Below, piece after piece: positions 52,535-60,255 of a stretch of DNA of 64,000 nucleotides. Origin of the DNA: Clostridiales bacterium (GTDB lineage: Bacteria > Bacillota > Clostridia > Saccharofermentanales > Saccharofermentanaceae); assembly GCA_017617995.1 (NCBI GenBank), contig JAFZVE010000049.1, positions 162,454-226,453 on the forward strand, given 5' to 3'. The notes beneath the pieces are model-generated. The model saw only the letters and a program-made list of their open reading frames with translations. It did not search any database and was not told the origin of the DNA. Numbering within the stretch: position 1 is the stretch's first letter; every line of letters begins with the position of its first letter. The position numbers were made by a program, and so were the translations under genes.

Positions 52535-54994
52535 TTATTCATACTTGAGCTGTTCGGCTATTTTCATTTTCCGCAGACTTCGTATCGGGAAGAGAACGGT
52601 AAGCGTGAAGATCAGGGTAAGAAGAAGGAAGAACAGGAACGTTCGTCCGATATCTGCCCGGATCAGGATGCCGATGCTGGCTGCGTTATCGACGGCCTCA
52701 CCGATGATGTGTGTCAGGACATGACCGAGAAGACAGCCGGAGCCAGCGGCGGCCAGAGAAGTGAGCAGCACTTCCTTAAGAAGAATGCCGGACAGTTTCT
52801 TCCTGCTCATGGCAGTCGACAGGAGAACCGCACACTCTTTCTTTCTTCCGACGAAACCGATGAGCTGGTTACTGATCGTTCCGATGCAGGTCATGCCGAT
52901 GGCAAGCGTGATCAGGGCGCCCATGATGGCAGTAAACTGTGCACTTGACGCCTTTACATCCTCCTGTTCTTCGGCCAAGGTCCGGATCGAAAGATACGTG
53001 CCCTTCCCATAGGTGCGGATCGTCGATACTGTCTTTAGCGGATCTTCACAGCGGATCAGGATATAGTAGGGGAAATCCTTAAAGAGCGCCAGATATTCAT
53101 TTTCCGAGAAGAAGATGGTGGCACTTCCGCCTTCGAGCTCAGAAGGAGCCACGATTCCCGCGACCTTATATTCCCTCGTGATCGGAAGAAGACCATCTGG
53201 TCTTGTCGTGAGTGAGATCACGTCGCCGGCCTGTATATTGTTCTTCCCGGCATACCGGCTGTCGATCAGGATTGTCCCGTCTTCGATCGAGGACGGAAGA
53301 CCTTCGTACGCGGTATAGAGGTGATACCCTCCGTCGGGATACCCGATGAGAGCTGCCTGGATCGTGTCCTGCCCTACTACGATCTCCTCGAGGGACGAGT
53401 AGACCCGCTCCGTCTCGGTCACGCCGTCGAGACGATCTACATACGAGTAGTATTTCTCTGCCCGGGAGCAGGTGAGAATCGCGTCACAGGCGAAGTCCGT
53501 CTTTTCCATCGACGCCGACATGGAACCGGCGATCGAGACGATGATCACACACATCGCCGAGGCAGTGGCAAGAAGCACACCGCTTCCGACCGTGCTCTTT
53601 CGGGAGATCGTCTCCACGGAAGCGAGTGACCAGGCGGCCCGGCCGGTCCGGTCGGAGAACTTCCGGGTCAGGGAAGAGAAGCCTTTCAGGATCCACGGGA
53701 AGAGGAAGGCCAGAGCCATGACCGAGAAGATCAGGCAGGCGGTCGCACCGGGAAGAGATGTTCTACTGAAGAAGGCGATCACGGCAACGCCGAGGCAAAG
53801 AAGTCCCAGCACCGTGAGGACCCGGCTGAAGCGGTATTTGGTATCGCGGTTATCGAAGATGATGTCGCGGATGGATGTCCGCAGGGCACGAAGGATCGCA
53901 CGCAGCGGGATGAGACACTCGATCACGACGGCACCGAGGATGATCCCGACAGGAAGCCATATCGAAAGAGGCGGGAAAGAGACGCTCAGAGCTTCGCCGC
54001 TTTCGTTCTGCACCGTGATCAGCGAGGCAAGAAGCGCAGGGCGGAAGAGCACATAGACGATCGTTGCCGGGATACTTCCGAGAAGCGCATAGAGGGCATT
54101 CTCGAGGATCAGGATACGGCCGGTCTTGGCCGAGCTCATACCGAGACTGCGAAGTGTCCCGATGAAGGACATCCGCTCACTGACGATACGATTACTGACC
54201 GACGCCGTAACAAAGATCACAAGAAGGAACAGTATGGCGAAGATCAGATAGAGGAAACCCTGCAGTTCCTCAAGCGCGGCCAGGGAAGCTTCGTTCAGGG
54301 CCATCTGCGAGACCGTCGCATCCGGGTAGCGCTCTTTGATCGCGCCCATCGCTTCGTCGAGCTTACTGTCGTCTTTGAGGTCGATCTGTACTTCGTCGAC
54401 GGAGGCGTATCCGCACGACAGAAGCGTGCCTGTCTCAAAGTCGACGATGGCGGCATTTTCCTTAAGAAGGATGTTCTGTGTATTCTTCGGGATCACGCCG
54501 GCGATCTTGAGGTTTACTTCGAGATAGCTCCGGTCATGAAGAGTGATCGTATCGCCGGCCTTATACCCGTTCTTCTCGGCAAAAGATTCGCTCAGAAGAA
54601 TCTCGCCCCGTCCGACACGAAGATCTTTGAGGAAGCCGAGTTTGGCCCCCATATCCATGTCCATGCCGTAGATCTGAAGCACGACGGTCGTCACATAGTT
54701 ATATTCTCCCTGGATCGGGGAGTAAACGGTCTCGGAGTTCATGTTCATCTTAAGTACATCGGCTTCCGGGAGAACCGAAGAGATATCCGCCAGGTCCATC
54801 CCTCCCGAGCTTACGGAGATATCGGCAGAAGAGATATGACCGATCAGCATCGAGGCGAGATCCTCGATCGTGCTTCCGATATCGAAGCAGAAGTAGGCAC
54901 AAAGGGAGCAGGTGAAGATCGCAAGAACGATCAGGATCGTCCGCAAGGGCTTGCCGAACATGTTTTTAAATGAGTTTTTCAGAATAAGTAACAT
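52535..54994 (-). CDS. FtsX-type ABC permease
   Basis: 819 residues. Helix at ~15-35, large extracytoplasmic domain (~40-245), FtsX-type three-helix core (~250-380), a second helix pair and second outer domain (~500-680), then a final three-helix core with a positive tail. This two-core layout matches BceB/YtrF-like or MacB-like permeases. AAAGGAGG precedes the start, 15 bp after the M13 peptidase gene. No C-terminal catalytic motif. Probably a mechanotransmission or peptide-handling ABC system with the adjacent ATPase. Confidence 0.92.
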   Translation of the reverse strand: MLLILKNSFKNMFGKPLRTILIVLAIFTCSLCAYFCFDIGSTIEDLASMLIGHISSADISVSSGGMDLADISSVLPEADVLKMNMNSETVYSPIQGEYNYVTTVVLQIYGMDMDMGAKLGFLKDLRVGRGEILLSESFAEKNGYKAGDTITLHDRSYLEVNLKIAGVIPKNTQNILLKENAAIVDFETGTLLSCGYASVDEVQIDLKDDSKLDEAMGAIKERYPDATVSQMALNEASLAALEELQGFLYLIFAILFLLVIFVTASVSNRIVSERMSFIGTLRSLGMSSAKTGRILILENALYALLGSIPATIVYVLFRPALLASLITVQNESGEALSVSFPPLSIWLPVGIILGAVVIECLIPLRAILRALRTSIRDIIFDNRDTKYRFSRVLTVLGLLCLGVAVIAFFSRTSLPGATACLIFSVMALAFLFPWILKGFSSLTRKFSDRTGRAAWSLASVETISRKSTVGSGVLLATASAMCVIIVSIAGSMSASMEKTDFACDAILTCSRAEKYYSYVDRLDGVTETERVYSSLEEIVVGQDTIQAALIGYPDGGYHLYTAYEGLPSSIEDGTILIDSRYAGKNNIQAGDVISLTTRPDGLLPITREYKVAGIVAPSELEGGSATIFFSENEYLALFKDFPYYILIRCEDPLKTVSTIRTYGKGTYLSIRTLAEEQEDVKASSAQFTAIMGALITLAIGMTCIGTISNQLIGFVGRKKECAVLLSTAMSRKKLSGILLKEVLLTSLAAAGSGCLLGHVLTHIIGEAVDNAASIGILIRADIGRTFLFFLLLTLIFTLTVLFPIRSLRKMKIAEQLKYE

Positions 54995-55009
54995 CTTGCT
55001 TCACCTCCT

Positions 55010-57019
55010 TTAGTGCCATCTGGAGATCCGGTTCTTCGGAGGAATATACATCCCGTCGCCTTCCTGCACATCGTAAACTTCGATGAATGCAGGGAGAGTG
55101 GATAGGATCGCGTTGACGCGGATGACTTCCGGGCTGTGGACATCGTACGCGATCTGATCGATGATCGCCGTATCTGTCTTCATGCAGCACCAGCACTTCG
55201 CGAAGTTTCTAAAGAGCCTCTCCAGATCTTCGTCAGAGCGGGCCAGCGAGGAGATACACTCCATGGCGCCGAGATCGGCGTAGTTCTCGCCAAGCGTCGC
55301 CTTCCCGTCGACGTGATAAAGACCGAATATCGTGAAATTCTTCTCGAAGTAGGATGCGGCCTCTTCGTTTCGCTTAACGAGCGCCTCCATATCTTCCTGC
55401 GGGACCCACGAAGGATCGTAGACGCCGTTACTGTCGTAGAGGATGCAGTCACTGTCGAAGGCATGTCCCATCTCATGGGCGATGATGAACCCAAGACCGC
55501 CGAGGTTCGTAAAGTAGTCCGCGTTACTATCAAAGAACGGAGCATTGGTAACGGCGACCGTGATCGTGATGTGGTTCCTGCAGGGGGCATACTGGGCGTT
55601 GAACATCTGCATCGGCATGCTGACGGGATCTTCCGCTGAAGGCTCGGTGAGATTCCGGAAAGACTTCTGCTTGAGAAGAGTCAGGTAGTTGCGGTAGAGC
55701 TCGTAGTAGTTTCCGCCGAAGATGTCTTTGAAGTCGGCGTTGTTATGTCTCTTTACATCTTTGCCGGTGACATAGGTAATGTTGTCGAGCTTTCTTAGAA
55801 GTTCGTCGCGGGTCGGCTCCGATAGCCAAGTGGCTTCCGAGATCAGCTTCGCATAGCCGCCCTTGATGTCGTCACACATGGAGATTAGAGCCGTATCCGT
55901 CTCGTCGGTATAGTAGCGCTCCACATAGAGAGGATCGGTCTCTTCGTAGAAGACTTCCATGATTTCTTTTAGTACCTGCTCCTCCTTTGGTACGTAATCC
56001 AACTGGACAAATCCGATGAGTTCTTCGTAGGAAGATTCGGAAACCAGGAAACGTCTGTATTTCGTGAAGATCCGTCCCATCTCCCAGATCTTCAGGCCCA
56101 GAAGATTCTCTTCAGTGAAGAGACTTCCCAGTTTCTCAAACTGCCGCGGGTCTGTGATGTTGAAAAACTCGATAGAAGAGGTATCCAGTCCGGAAGCGGA
56201 GAGATATTTTTCCAGATCGAAAGAAGAGAAGTTCGCGTAGGCCTTTTCTGCGGTCCAGTCTTCACTCACGGCATGCCCGAAGGGATCGTCCAGTGCGACA
56301 GGATCCGTACCCTCGTAGATGTCCAGGGCCAGATAGGCGATCGCATTTCCGGAAGCTTCCGCCGCCTCTGCTTCATGCCCCATGGCACGGGAGATCAGAA
56401 GCCCGCCCTGTTTCAGATCAGTAAGCGCGGCATCGCTCTCCCGGACCTCGGTAAATTCTGCCACCAGTACCGACTGGATCTGGTGGAACTTCAGGATCTC
56501 CTTTCCGGCACGGTGCTCGTCATTGGTAACGAAGAAGTTCAGGATGCCGTCGAGTGCATAGTCCCGGACCAGTATGGCGTCGATCTCCATCAGTTCTTCG
56601 ACGGAAGAGACGGAATCGATGCGGTTCAGAAGATCCACGAGATCCTGCGGGGCAGAAGAACTGTCGAAATGGTAGTCCATATACGCCTGATAGGCTTTCT
56701 TGATGATATCTTCTTCCGAGCCTTCCTCGTAGTCCGATCCCCGGACGACTTCGCGGATGATATCCTTGACCTGGTTCTGTATGATCAATTCGTCAAAGGC
56801 ATTGGCCGCCGTGCTGGTGCCGTACTGAAAGGTCGCGCCCTCCACGCTGTCTTGATTGATGTAGTAGTAATAGTCATCCTGAGGACGGACCTCGCTGGGT
56901 GCCGTGACTGTCGTCTCAGCCTGGGGAACGGTCTTGATACTCTCGACCTTGACGCATCTGGAAGATGCGATGGTCAGCGATCCTACAAGAAGAAGACTCA
57001 GGAAATCTCTTTTGCGCAT
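55010..57019 (-). CDS. M13-family (neprilysin-like) metallopeptidase
   Basis: 669 residues. Zinc motif HEMGH (IAHEMGHAFDSD) with the downstream third ligand ENYADLGA and the substrate motif NAQY (FNAQYAPCRNHITITV). N-terminal signal-like segment (residues ~8-24, LSLLLVGSLTIASSRC) with a Cys that may be lipidated; the body is an extracellular peptidase. M13 enzymes cleave short peptides. First gene of an operon with an FtsX permease, an ATPase and an AgrAC-type two-component system. GAGGAG is 9 bases upstream. Likely processes or clears a peptide signal or toxin. Confidence 0.93.
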   Translation of the reverse strand: MRKRDFLSLLLVGSLTIASSRCVKVESIKTVPQAETTVTAPSEVRPQDDYYYYINQDSVEGATFQYGTSTAANAFDELIIQNQVKDIIREVVRGSDYEEGSEEDIIKKAYQAYMDYHFDSSSAPQDLVDLLNRIDSVSSVEELMEIDAILVRDYALDGILNFFVTNDEHRAGKEILKFHQIQSVLVAEFTEVRESDAALTDLKQGGLLISRAMGHEAEAAEASGNAIAYLALDIYEGTDPVALDDPFGHAVSEDWTAEKAYANFSSFDLEKYLSASGLDTSSIEFFNITDPRQFEKLGSLFTEENLLGLKIWEMGRIFTKYRRFLVSESSYEELIGFVQLDYVPKEEQVLKEIMEVFYEETDPLYVERYYTDETDTALISMCDDIKGGYAKLISEATWLSEPTRDELLRKLDNITYVTGKDVKRHNNADFKDIFGGNYYELYRNYLTLLKQKSFRNLTEPSAEDPVSMPMQMFNAQYAPCRNHITITVAVTNAPFFDSNADYFTNLGGLGFIIAHEMGHAFDSDCILYDSNGVYDPSWVPQEDMEALVKRNEEAASYFEKNFTIFGLYHVDGKATLGENYADLGAMECISSLARSDEDLERLFRNFAKCWCCMKTDTAIIDQIAYDVHSPEVIRVNAILSTLPAFIEVYDVQEGDGMYIPPKNRISRWH

Positions 57020-57122
57020 GTCATTATTCTCCTCATCGTGTTGTCATGATGTGATAGTAACACGGGAAAATTGACATGGCGTGACAGGTGTGGTGAGATG
57101 CATCTCTTCTGTGGTGAATTGC

Positions 57123-57157
57123 AAAAAAGGGGAGTGATCCGTCAGATCGCTTCCCCT
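57123..57157 (-). terminator. Intrinsic terminator after the flavodoxin gene
   Basis: On the minus strand AGGGGAAGCGATC pairs with GATCACTCCCCT (57145-57157 and 57128-57139; one bulge) followed by T6 (A6 at 57123-57128). Confidence 0.8.
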
Positions 57158-57190
57158 AAAAGTTTCCGTATTATCTTCTATTCTTATCGG

Positions 57191-57721
57191 TCAGCCCTCG
57201 ATAAAGGCGACGACCGGATCGAGATATTTCGGATCGGAGATATCGTAGTTATGAGCGATCATCTCCGCCATTTTCTTCTGATCTTCGGTCTGATTCTTTC
57301 GCTTCTTCAGCATAGAGGCGAATGCCTTCATGGCGAGACGGGAAGGCCCGCTCATCCGGTCATAGTTCATCCCGCCCGGCATATAGAAAGCCGAAACGAT
57401 CTTGCGGTTCTCCTCGCTTAAGAGCTTGTCCATGGCATAGGTCACATCGGGTGCATCCGATGGACTTCCGCCCACGCAGCAGATCGCAAGTTTCTTTCCC
57501 GAAAAAGCGGGAAGGTGCTTGATCATCCAGTCACTTCCGGTGACCTTTCCGGCCATGAGCCAGCCTGCATAGACGATGCTGTCCGCGTCCGAGAAGAAAC
57601 TGTCCGGCTTCTTCTTCGCGTCCTTCAGCGTGATGACTTCTCCGTTGATTCTCTCACCGAGCATCTTCATGTACTTCTCGGTAAATCCTGTCTGTGATGT
57701 GTATACGATAATGTTTCTCAT
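57191..57721 (-). CDS. Flavodoxin-domain protein
   Basis: 176 residues. FMN-binding P-loop-like start (NIIVYTSQTGFTEKY) followed by an alternating alpha/beta pattern (SIVYAGWLMAGKVTG, LAICCVGGSPSDAPD). This fits the protoporphyrinogen-oxidase-like flavodoxin_5 group. Probably a redox carrier or reductase. It starts 1 bp after the MarR-type repressor stop, so it is the regulator's target; oxidative or electrophile stress is a fair guess. Confidence 0.88.
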   Translation of the reverse strand: MRNIIVYTSQTGFTEKYMKMLGERINGEVITLKDAKKKPDSFFSDADSIVYAGWLMAGKVTGSDWMIKHLPAFSGKKLAICCVGGSPSDAPDVTYAMDKLLSEENRKIVSAFYMPGGMNYDRMSGPSRLAMKAFASMLKKRKNQTEDQKKMAEMIAHNYDISDPKYLDPVVAFIEG

Positions 57722-57722
57722 A

Positions 57723-58208
57723 TCATGTCTCCGTGTTCTGCATCTCTTTGAGATTCTGTTCCATTTTCCCGATTACCCCGATCGCTGTCTCAAACTCCTT
57801 ATCCGAGATTCCACGGAATAGAAGTCCCATCAGGCGGACGCTCTCCGGATCATGCTCTTCGCAGAACTTCCCGCCCTGCTTGCTGATGCGGATCCGCTGT
57901 TTTCTTCTGTCCTTCTCGTCCGGGAAGATCTCGATGAAGCCTTTCTTTTCAAGCTTCAGCAGGATCTGCTTGACGTTCTGGTGCGAACTTCCCATAAGCT
58001 CCGAAAGTTCATTGATCGTCGGAGGAGAAGGGAGGATCCGAAGACAGATGATCGCGAAGAACTGCTTCCAGGTGATCTCCTTGAAAAACCCGTCCGCGAC
58101 CGCCTGAAAGCGGTTGTCAAAGGCGCTCAGGATGCCAAGGAGGAATTGTCCCGGAGGCATGTCGGGAAAAGCGACGAATTGGTTGGCAGAGATGTCGTTG
58201 TAATTCAT
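57723..58208 (-). CDS. MarR-family transcriptional regulator
   Basis: 161 residues. Winged helix-turn-helix: TINELSELMGSSHQNVKQILLKLEKKGFIEIFPDEKDRRKQRI, the wing with the DxRxxR-type pattern. MarR repressors bind palindromes as dimers and release on small ligands or oxidation. Two identical-type palindromes overlap its own promoter, indicating autorepression. The single-gene target, a flavodoxin, follows 1 bp later. Confidence 0.94.
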   Translation of the reverse strand: MNYNDISANQFVAFPDMPPGQFLLGILSAFDNRFQAVADGFFKEITWKQFFAIICLRILPSPPTINELSELMGSSHQNVKQILLKLEKKGFIEIFPDEKDRRKQRIRISKQGGKFCEEHDPESVRLMGLLFRGISDKEFETAIGVIGKMEQNLKEMQNTET

Positions 58209-58248
58209 AGGTTTTCCTTTCTGTCATGTTGCAAAGTTCGGCCGATAT

Positions 58249-58293
58249 GTAACATGTTACCGATATTATGTAACACGTTACATATTTTGTCAA
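58249..58293 (-). promoter_or_regulatory. marR promoter with two palindromic operators
   Basis: Minus strand: TTGACA (58288-58293), 17-base spacer, CATAAT (58265-58270). GTAACACGTTAC (58270-58281) fills the spacer; GTAACATGTTAC (58249-58260) covers the expected transcript start. Operators are 21 bp apart centre to centre, two helical turns on one face. Confidence 0.85.
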
Positions 58294-58385
58294 CAGGGTC
58301 AGAAGAGTTTTTTGGGTATCAGATAGGCTTTCGGGAAGGGCCTTCCGGCAAGGGATCAAAACGAAAGATTGAATACGATGCTTGA

Positions 58386-58414
58386 TTGACTGTGTTAAGG
58401 GTCGATGTTAGAAT
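58386..58414 (+). promoter_or_regulatory. Extended -10 promoter of the candidate small RNA
   Basis: TTGACT (58386-58391), exactly 17 bases, TAGAAT (58409-58414) preceded by TGT (an extended -10). No reading frame follows that could use it. Confidence 0.7.
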
Positions 58415-58420
58415 GTACAT

Positions 58421-58508
58421 AAGAAAGCACAGTCCGCAAGGACGGTTGCCTAGTTAGATTATAAAACCACCCTAGGACGCCAATCCATATAGGGTGGTTG
58501 TTTTATTT
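58421..58508 (+). ncRNA. Candidate ~88-nt small RNA
   Basis: Begins ~7 bases after the -10. A small hairpin GTCC-GCAA-GGAC (58432-58443) is followed by a single-stranded AU-rich stretch and an intrinsic terminator AACCACCCTA (58465-58474) / TAGGGTGGTT (58490-58499) with TTTTATTT. An alternative pairing CCTAG (58449-58453) with CTAGG (58472-58476) would compete with the terminator stem. No open reading frame of note. I do not recognise the family. The hairpin could also end the minus-strand lipoprotein transcript. Confidence 0.5.
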
Positions 58509-58551
58509 GCGCTTATACCTGTTGTCCAGGAAGGGAAACGAAAGTCCTGCT

Positions 58552-59139
58552 TTATTCCCCAATATCATTCAAAAACGGCACGAAGGGATCGCCGCGGTTG
58601 GGGCGCACGTATTCTGCAAAAAGGCCATCGTCCGTATATGCGAAGACATTGCCGTGCAGTACGAGAAGATACAGTTGATCGCCCTTCGTATATTGAAAGA
58701 GACTGTACATTTCGGTGGTTCCTAATTCCGGGATATCACAGCGTTCGACGATTTCGTCGTAACTCAGATACTCTTCAGAGGAGATGGAAGTGATGTAATA
58801 CGTGTGAGAGGGAATAAAGCCGAAATCGTTGTAGACGTCTTTCAAGTCAGCCGTGATGTAGGCGAACTCTCCGTCCTCAAGATCCGGGAGCTCTCCGTCC
58901 TCGTCAGCCATTACCGTATAGCCCGTGCCGGGGAGACGTACATAGTCATCACCGATGCGCATCACATAGAAGGACTGATCCGCCAGAAAGCTCGTGTATG
59001 TATCTCCGGGAATAATAACGGAGAGACTGGTTTCTGACTCTGTCTCTGTTTCTGTTTCCTTGTTTTTCTTGCAGCCTGTCAGAGCGATACTGCATACCAG
59101 TATCGTTGCGAGAAAGAGCGCCGGAAATTGCTTCTTCAT
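58552..59139 (-). CDS. Small secreted lipoprotein
   Basis: 195 residues from the ATG at 59139 (GAGGTGG five bases upstream; a GTG three codons earlier is the alternative). Lipobox SIALTGC (Cys ~23), a Glu/Thr-rich tether and a beta-rich ~150-residue domain (FYVMRIGDDYVRLPGTGYTV, LVLHGNVFAYTDDGLFAEYV). No domain recognised. Sits between the small-RNA locus and the AAC(3)-family gene. Confidence 0.78.
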   Translation of the reverse strand: MKKQFPALFLATILVCSIALTGCKKNKETETETESETSLSVIIPGDTYTSFLADQSFYVMRIGDDYVRLPGTGYTVMADEDGELPDLEDGEFAYITADLKDVYNDFGFIPSHTYYITSISSEEYLSYDEIVERCDIPELGTTEMYSLFQYTKGDQLYLLVLHGNVFAYTDDGLFAEYVRPNRGDPFVPFLNDIGE

Positions 59140-59219
59140 ACGGGCCACCTCGTTTGTGCTCTCCCGTCAGAGACGGTCGTAGGCCAATACGTTCAATATA
59201 CTTTCAGTATAGCACGGTT

Positions 59220-60014
59220 TCAGGAGCGATAGTATTCTTCCGGGATCTTCTCGGAACGGATACAAAGGTCGTGATCCGCCCGCTCAAAGAGCATCCTGAC
59301 AGTGTCGGTCATGCCCACGCAGTCGCAGACATAAACGAGCGCGTCGCCGAGATTGCCGTACTTAACGCAGCCGGTGTACTCGAAGGCTTCCTTATAGTTC
59401 GGATAGTATTCGGAGACGCACTGGTCTGAAGCGGCGGTGAAGTGCGTGTGGAAAGGCGGCGTTTCCAGAAGGTTTCTGTCGTAGTCCCGGATCGTGATGA
59501 CAAACGGATCCGGATTCAGGCGGTCGGGGAGACCGAGCCTCTCGTCGACGGAGTGAAGATAGGTATTCCGCTCATGACCGACACCGATCAGAAGGACCTT
59601 TCCGTGTTCTTCGTAGAGACGGCTCAGGCAGGAGATGACGGGAGCGGGGGAAGCACAGCGTTCCTCGCCCTTAACAAATTCCGCGGCGCCCTTGCCGAAC
59701 ACGGTGACGGAGTGGGTCGGATGCAGAGAACGCACGCCATCCGCGCGGAAAGCCGCGACCTTGGCAAGGGTTCCTATGCAAGGGACAGAGGTCTTCACAT
59801 CGTAGAAAGGATGGGACCGTCCCACTTCGTCCCAGGTGTGTGTCGGGATGATCAGCAGCCCCTCACTGAGGTAGTCGCGCATCGCGTCGATAAGTCCGTC
59901 CGCGCCGCCCTTAATGGGCCCGATAGCGCGCAGCGACGCATGCACCGTCACTTTATCATCATGGCGGATCCCGCTTTTTTCCAGAAAAGCAAATATATCT
60001 TTTGATGTCAGCAT
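59220..60014 (-). CDS. Aminoglycoside N3-acetyltransferase-family protein
   Basis: 264 residues. AAC(3)/antibiotic-acetyltransferase fold: DKVTVHASLRAIGPIKGGADGLIDAM, LIIPTHTWDE, HPTHSVTVFGKGA, VLLIGVGHERNTYLHSVDERLGLP. Many family members act on other amines, and chromosomal copies in anaerobes need not confer resistance. The promoter is probably the TATAAT of the CATTATACTTCAAG element at 60074-60087. No other resistance gene is nearby. Confidence 0.88.
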   Translation of the reverse strand: MLTSKDIFAFLEKSGIRHDDKVTVHASLRAIGPIKGGADGLIDAMRDYLSEGLLIIPTHTWDEVGRSHPFYDVKTSVPCIGTLAKVAAFRADGVRSLHPTHSVTVFGKGAAEFVKGEERCASPAPVISCLSRLYEEHGKVLLIGVGHERNTYLHSVDERLGLPDRLNPDPFVITIRDYDRNLLETPPFHTHFTAASDQCVSEYYPNYKEAFEYTGCVKYGNLGDALVYVCDCVGMTDTVRMLFERADHDLCIRSEKIPEEYYRS

Positions 60015-60144
60015 ATTTTCTGCTCCTGTTTGCTAAAACAAAATCTGTTCCGAAATAAAGAATCAACTAAGGCCATTATACTTCAAGATGCATCCGATAG
60101 TCGGGTCATTATAGCAGCGGTATATCCGATAGATATGCGCATCG

Positions 60145-60181
60145 AAAAGCCCCATGCCATTCTCCCGACATGGGGCTTTTT
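60145..60181. terminator. Bidirectional intrinsic terminator
   Basis: A perfect 12-bp stem AAAAGCCCCATG (60145-60156) with CATGGGGCTTTT (60169-60180), T-tail to 60181 on plus and TTTTCG on minus. It ends the sigma-factor transcript and isolates the AAC(3)-family gene from it. Confidence 0.88.
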
Positions 60182-60255
60182 CTATTCCCGATTATCTGGT
60201 CCTCATGGGACTGTATTCCCGAGATTCTATTCAAGCAGGCGGAAGAAATCTTCCG

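Noticed and set aside
59220..60014. Acquired aminoglycoside resistance gene
   Set aside because: The family match is clear, but no mobile element or resistance neighbour is present, and chromosomal members commonly have other substrates.
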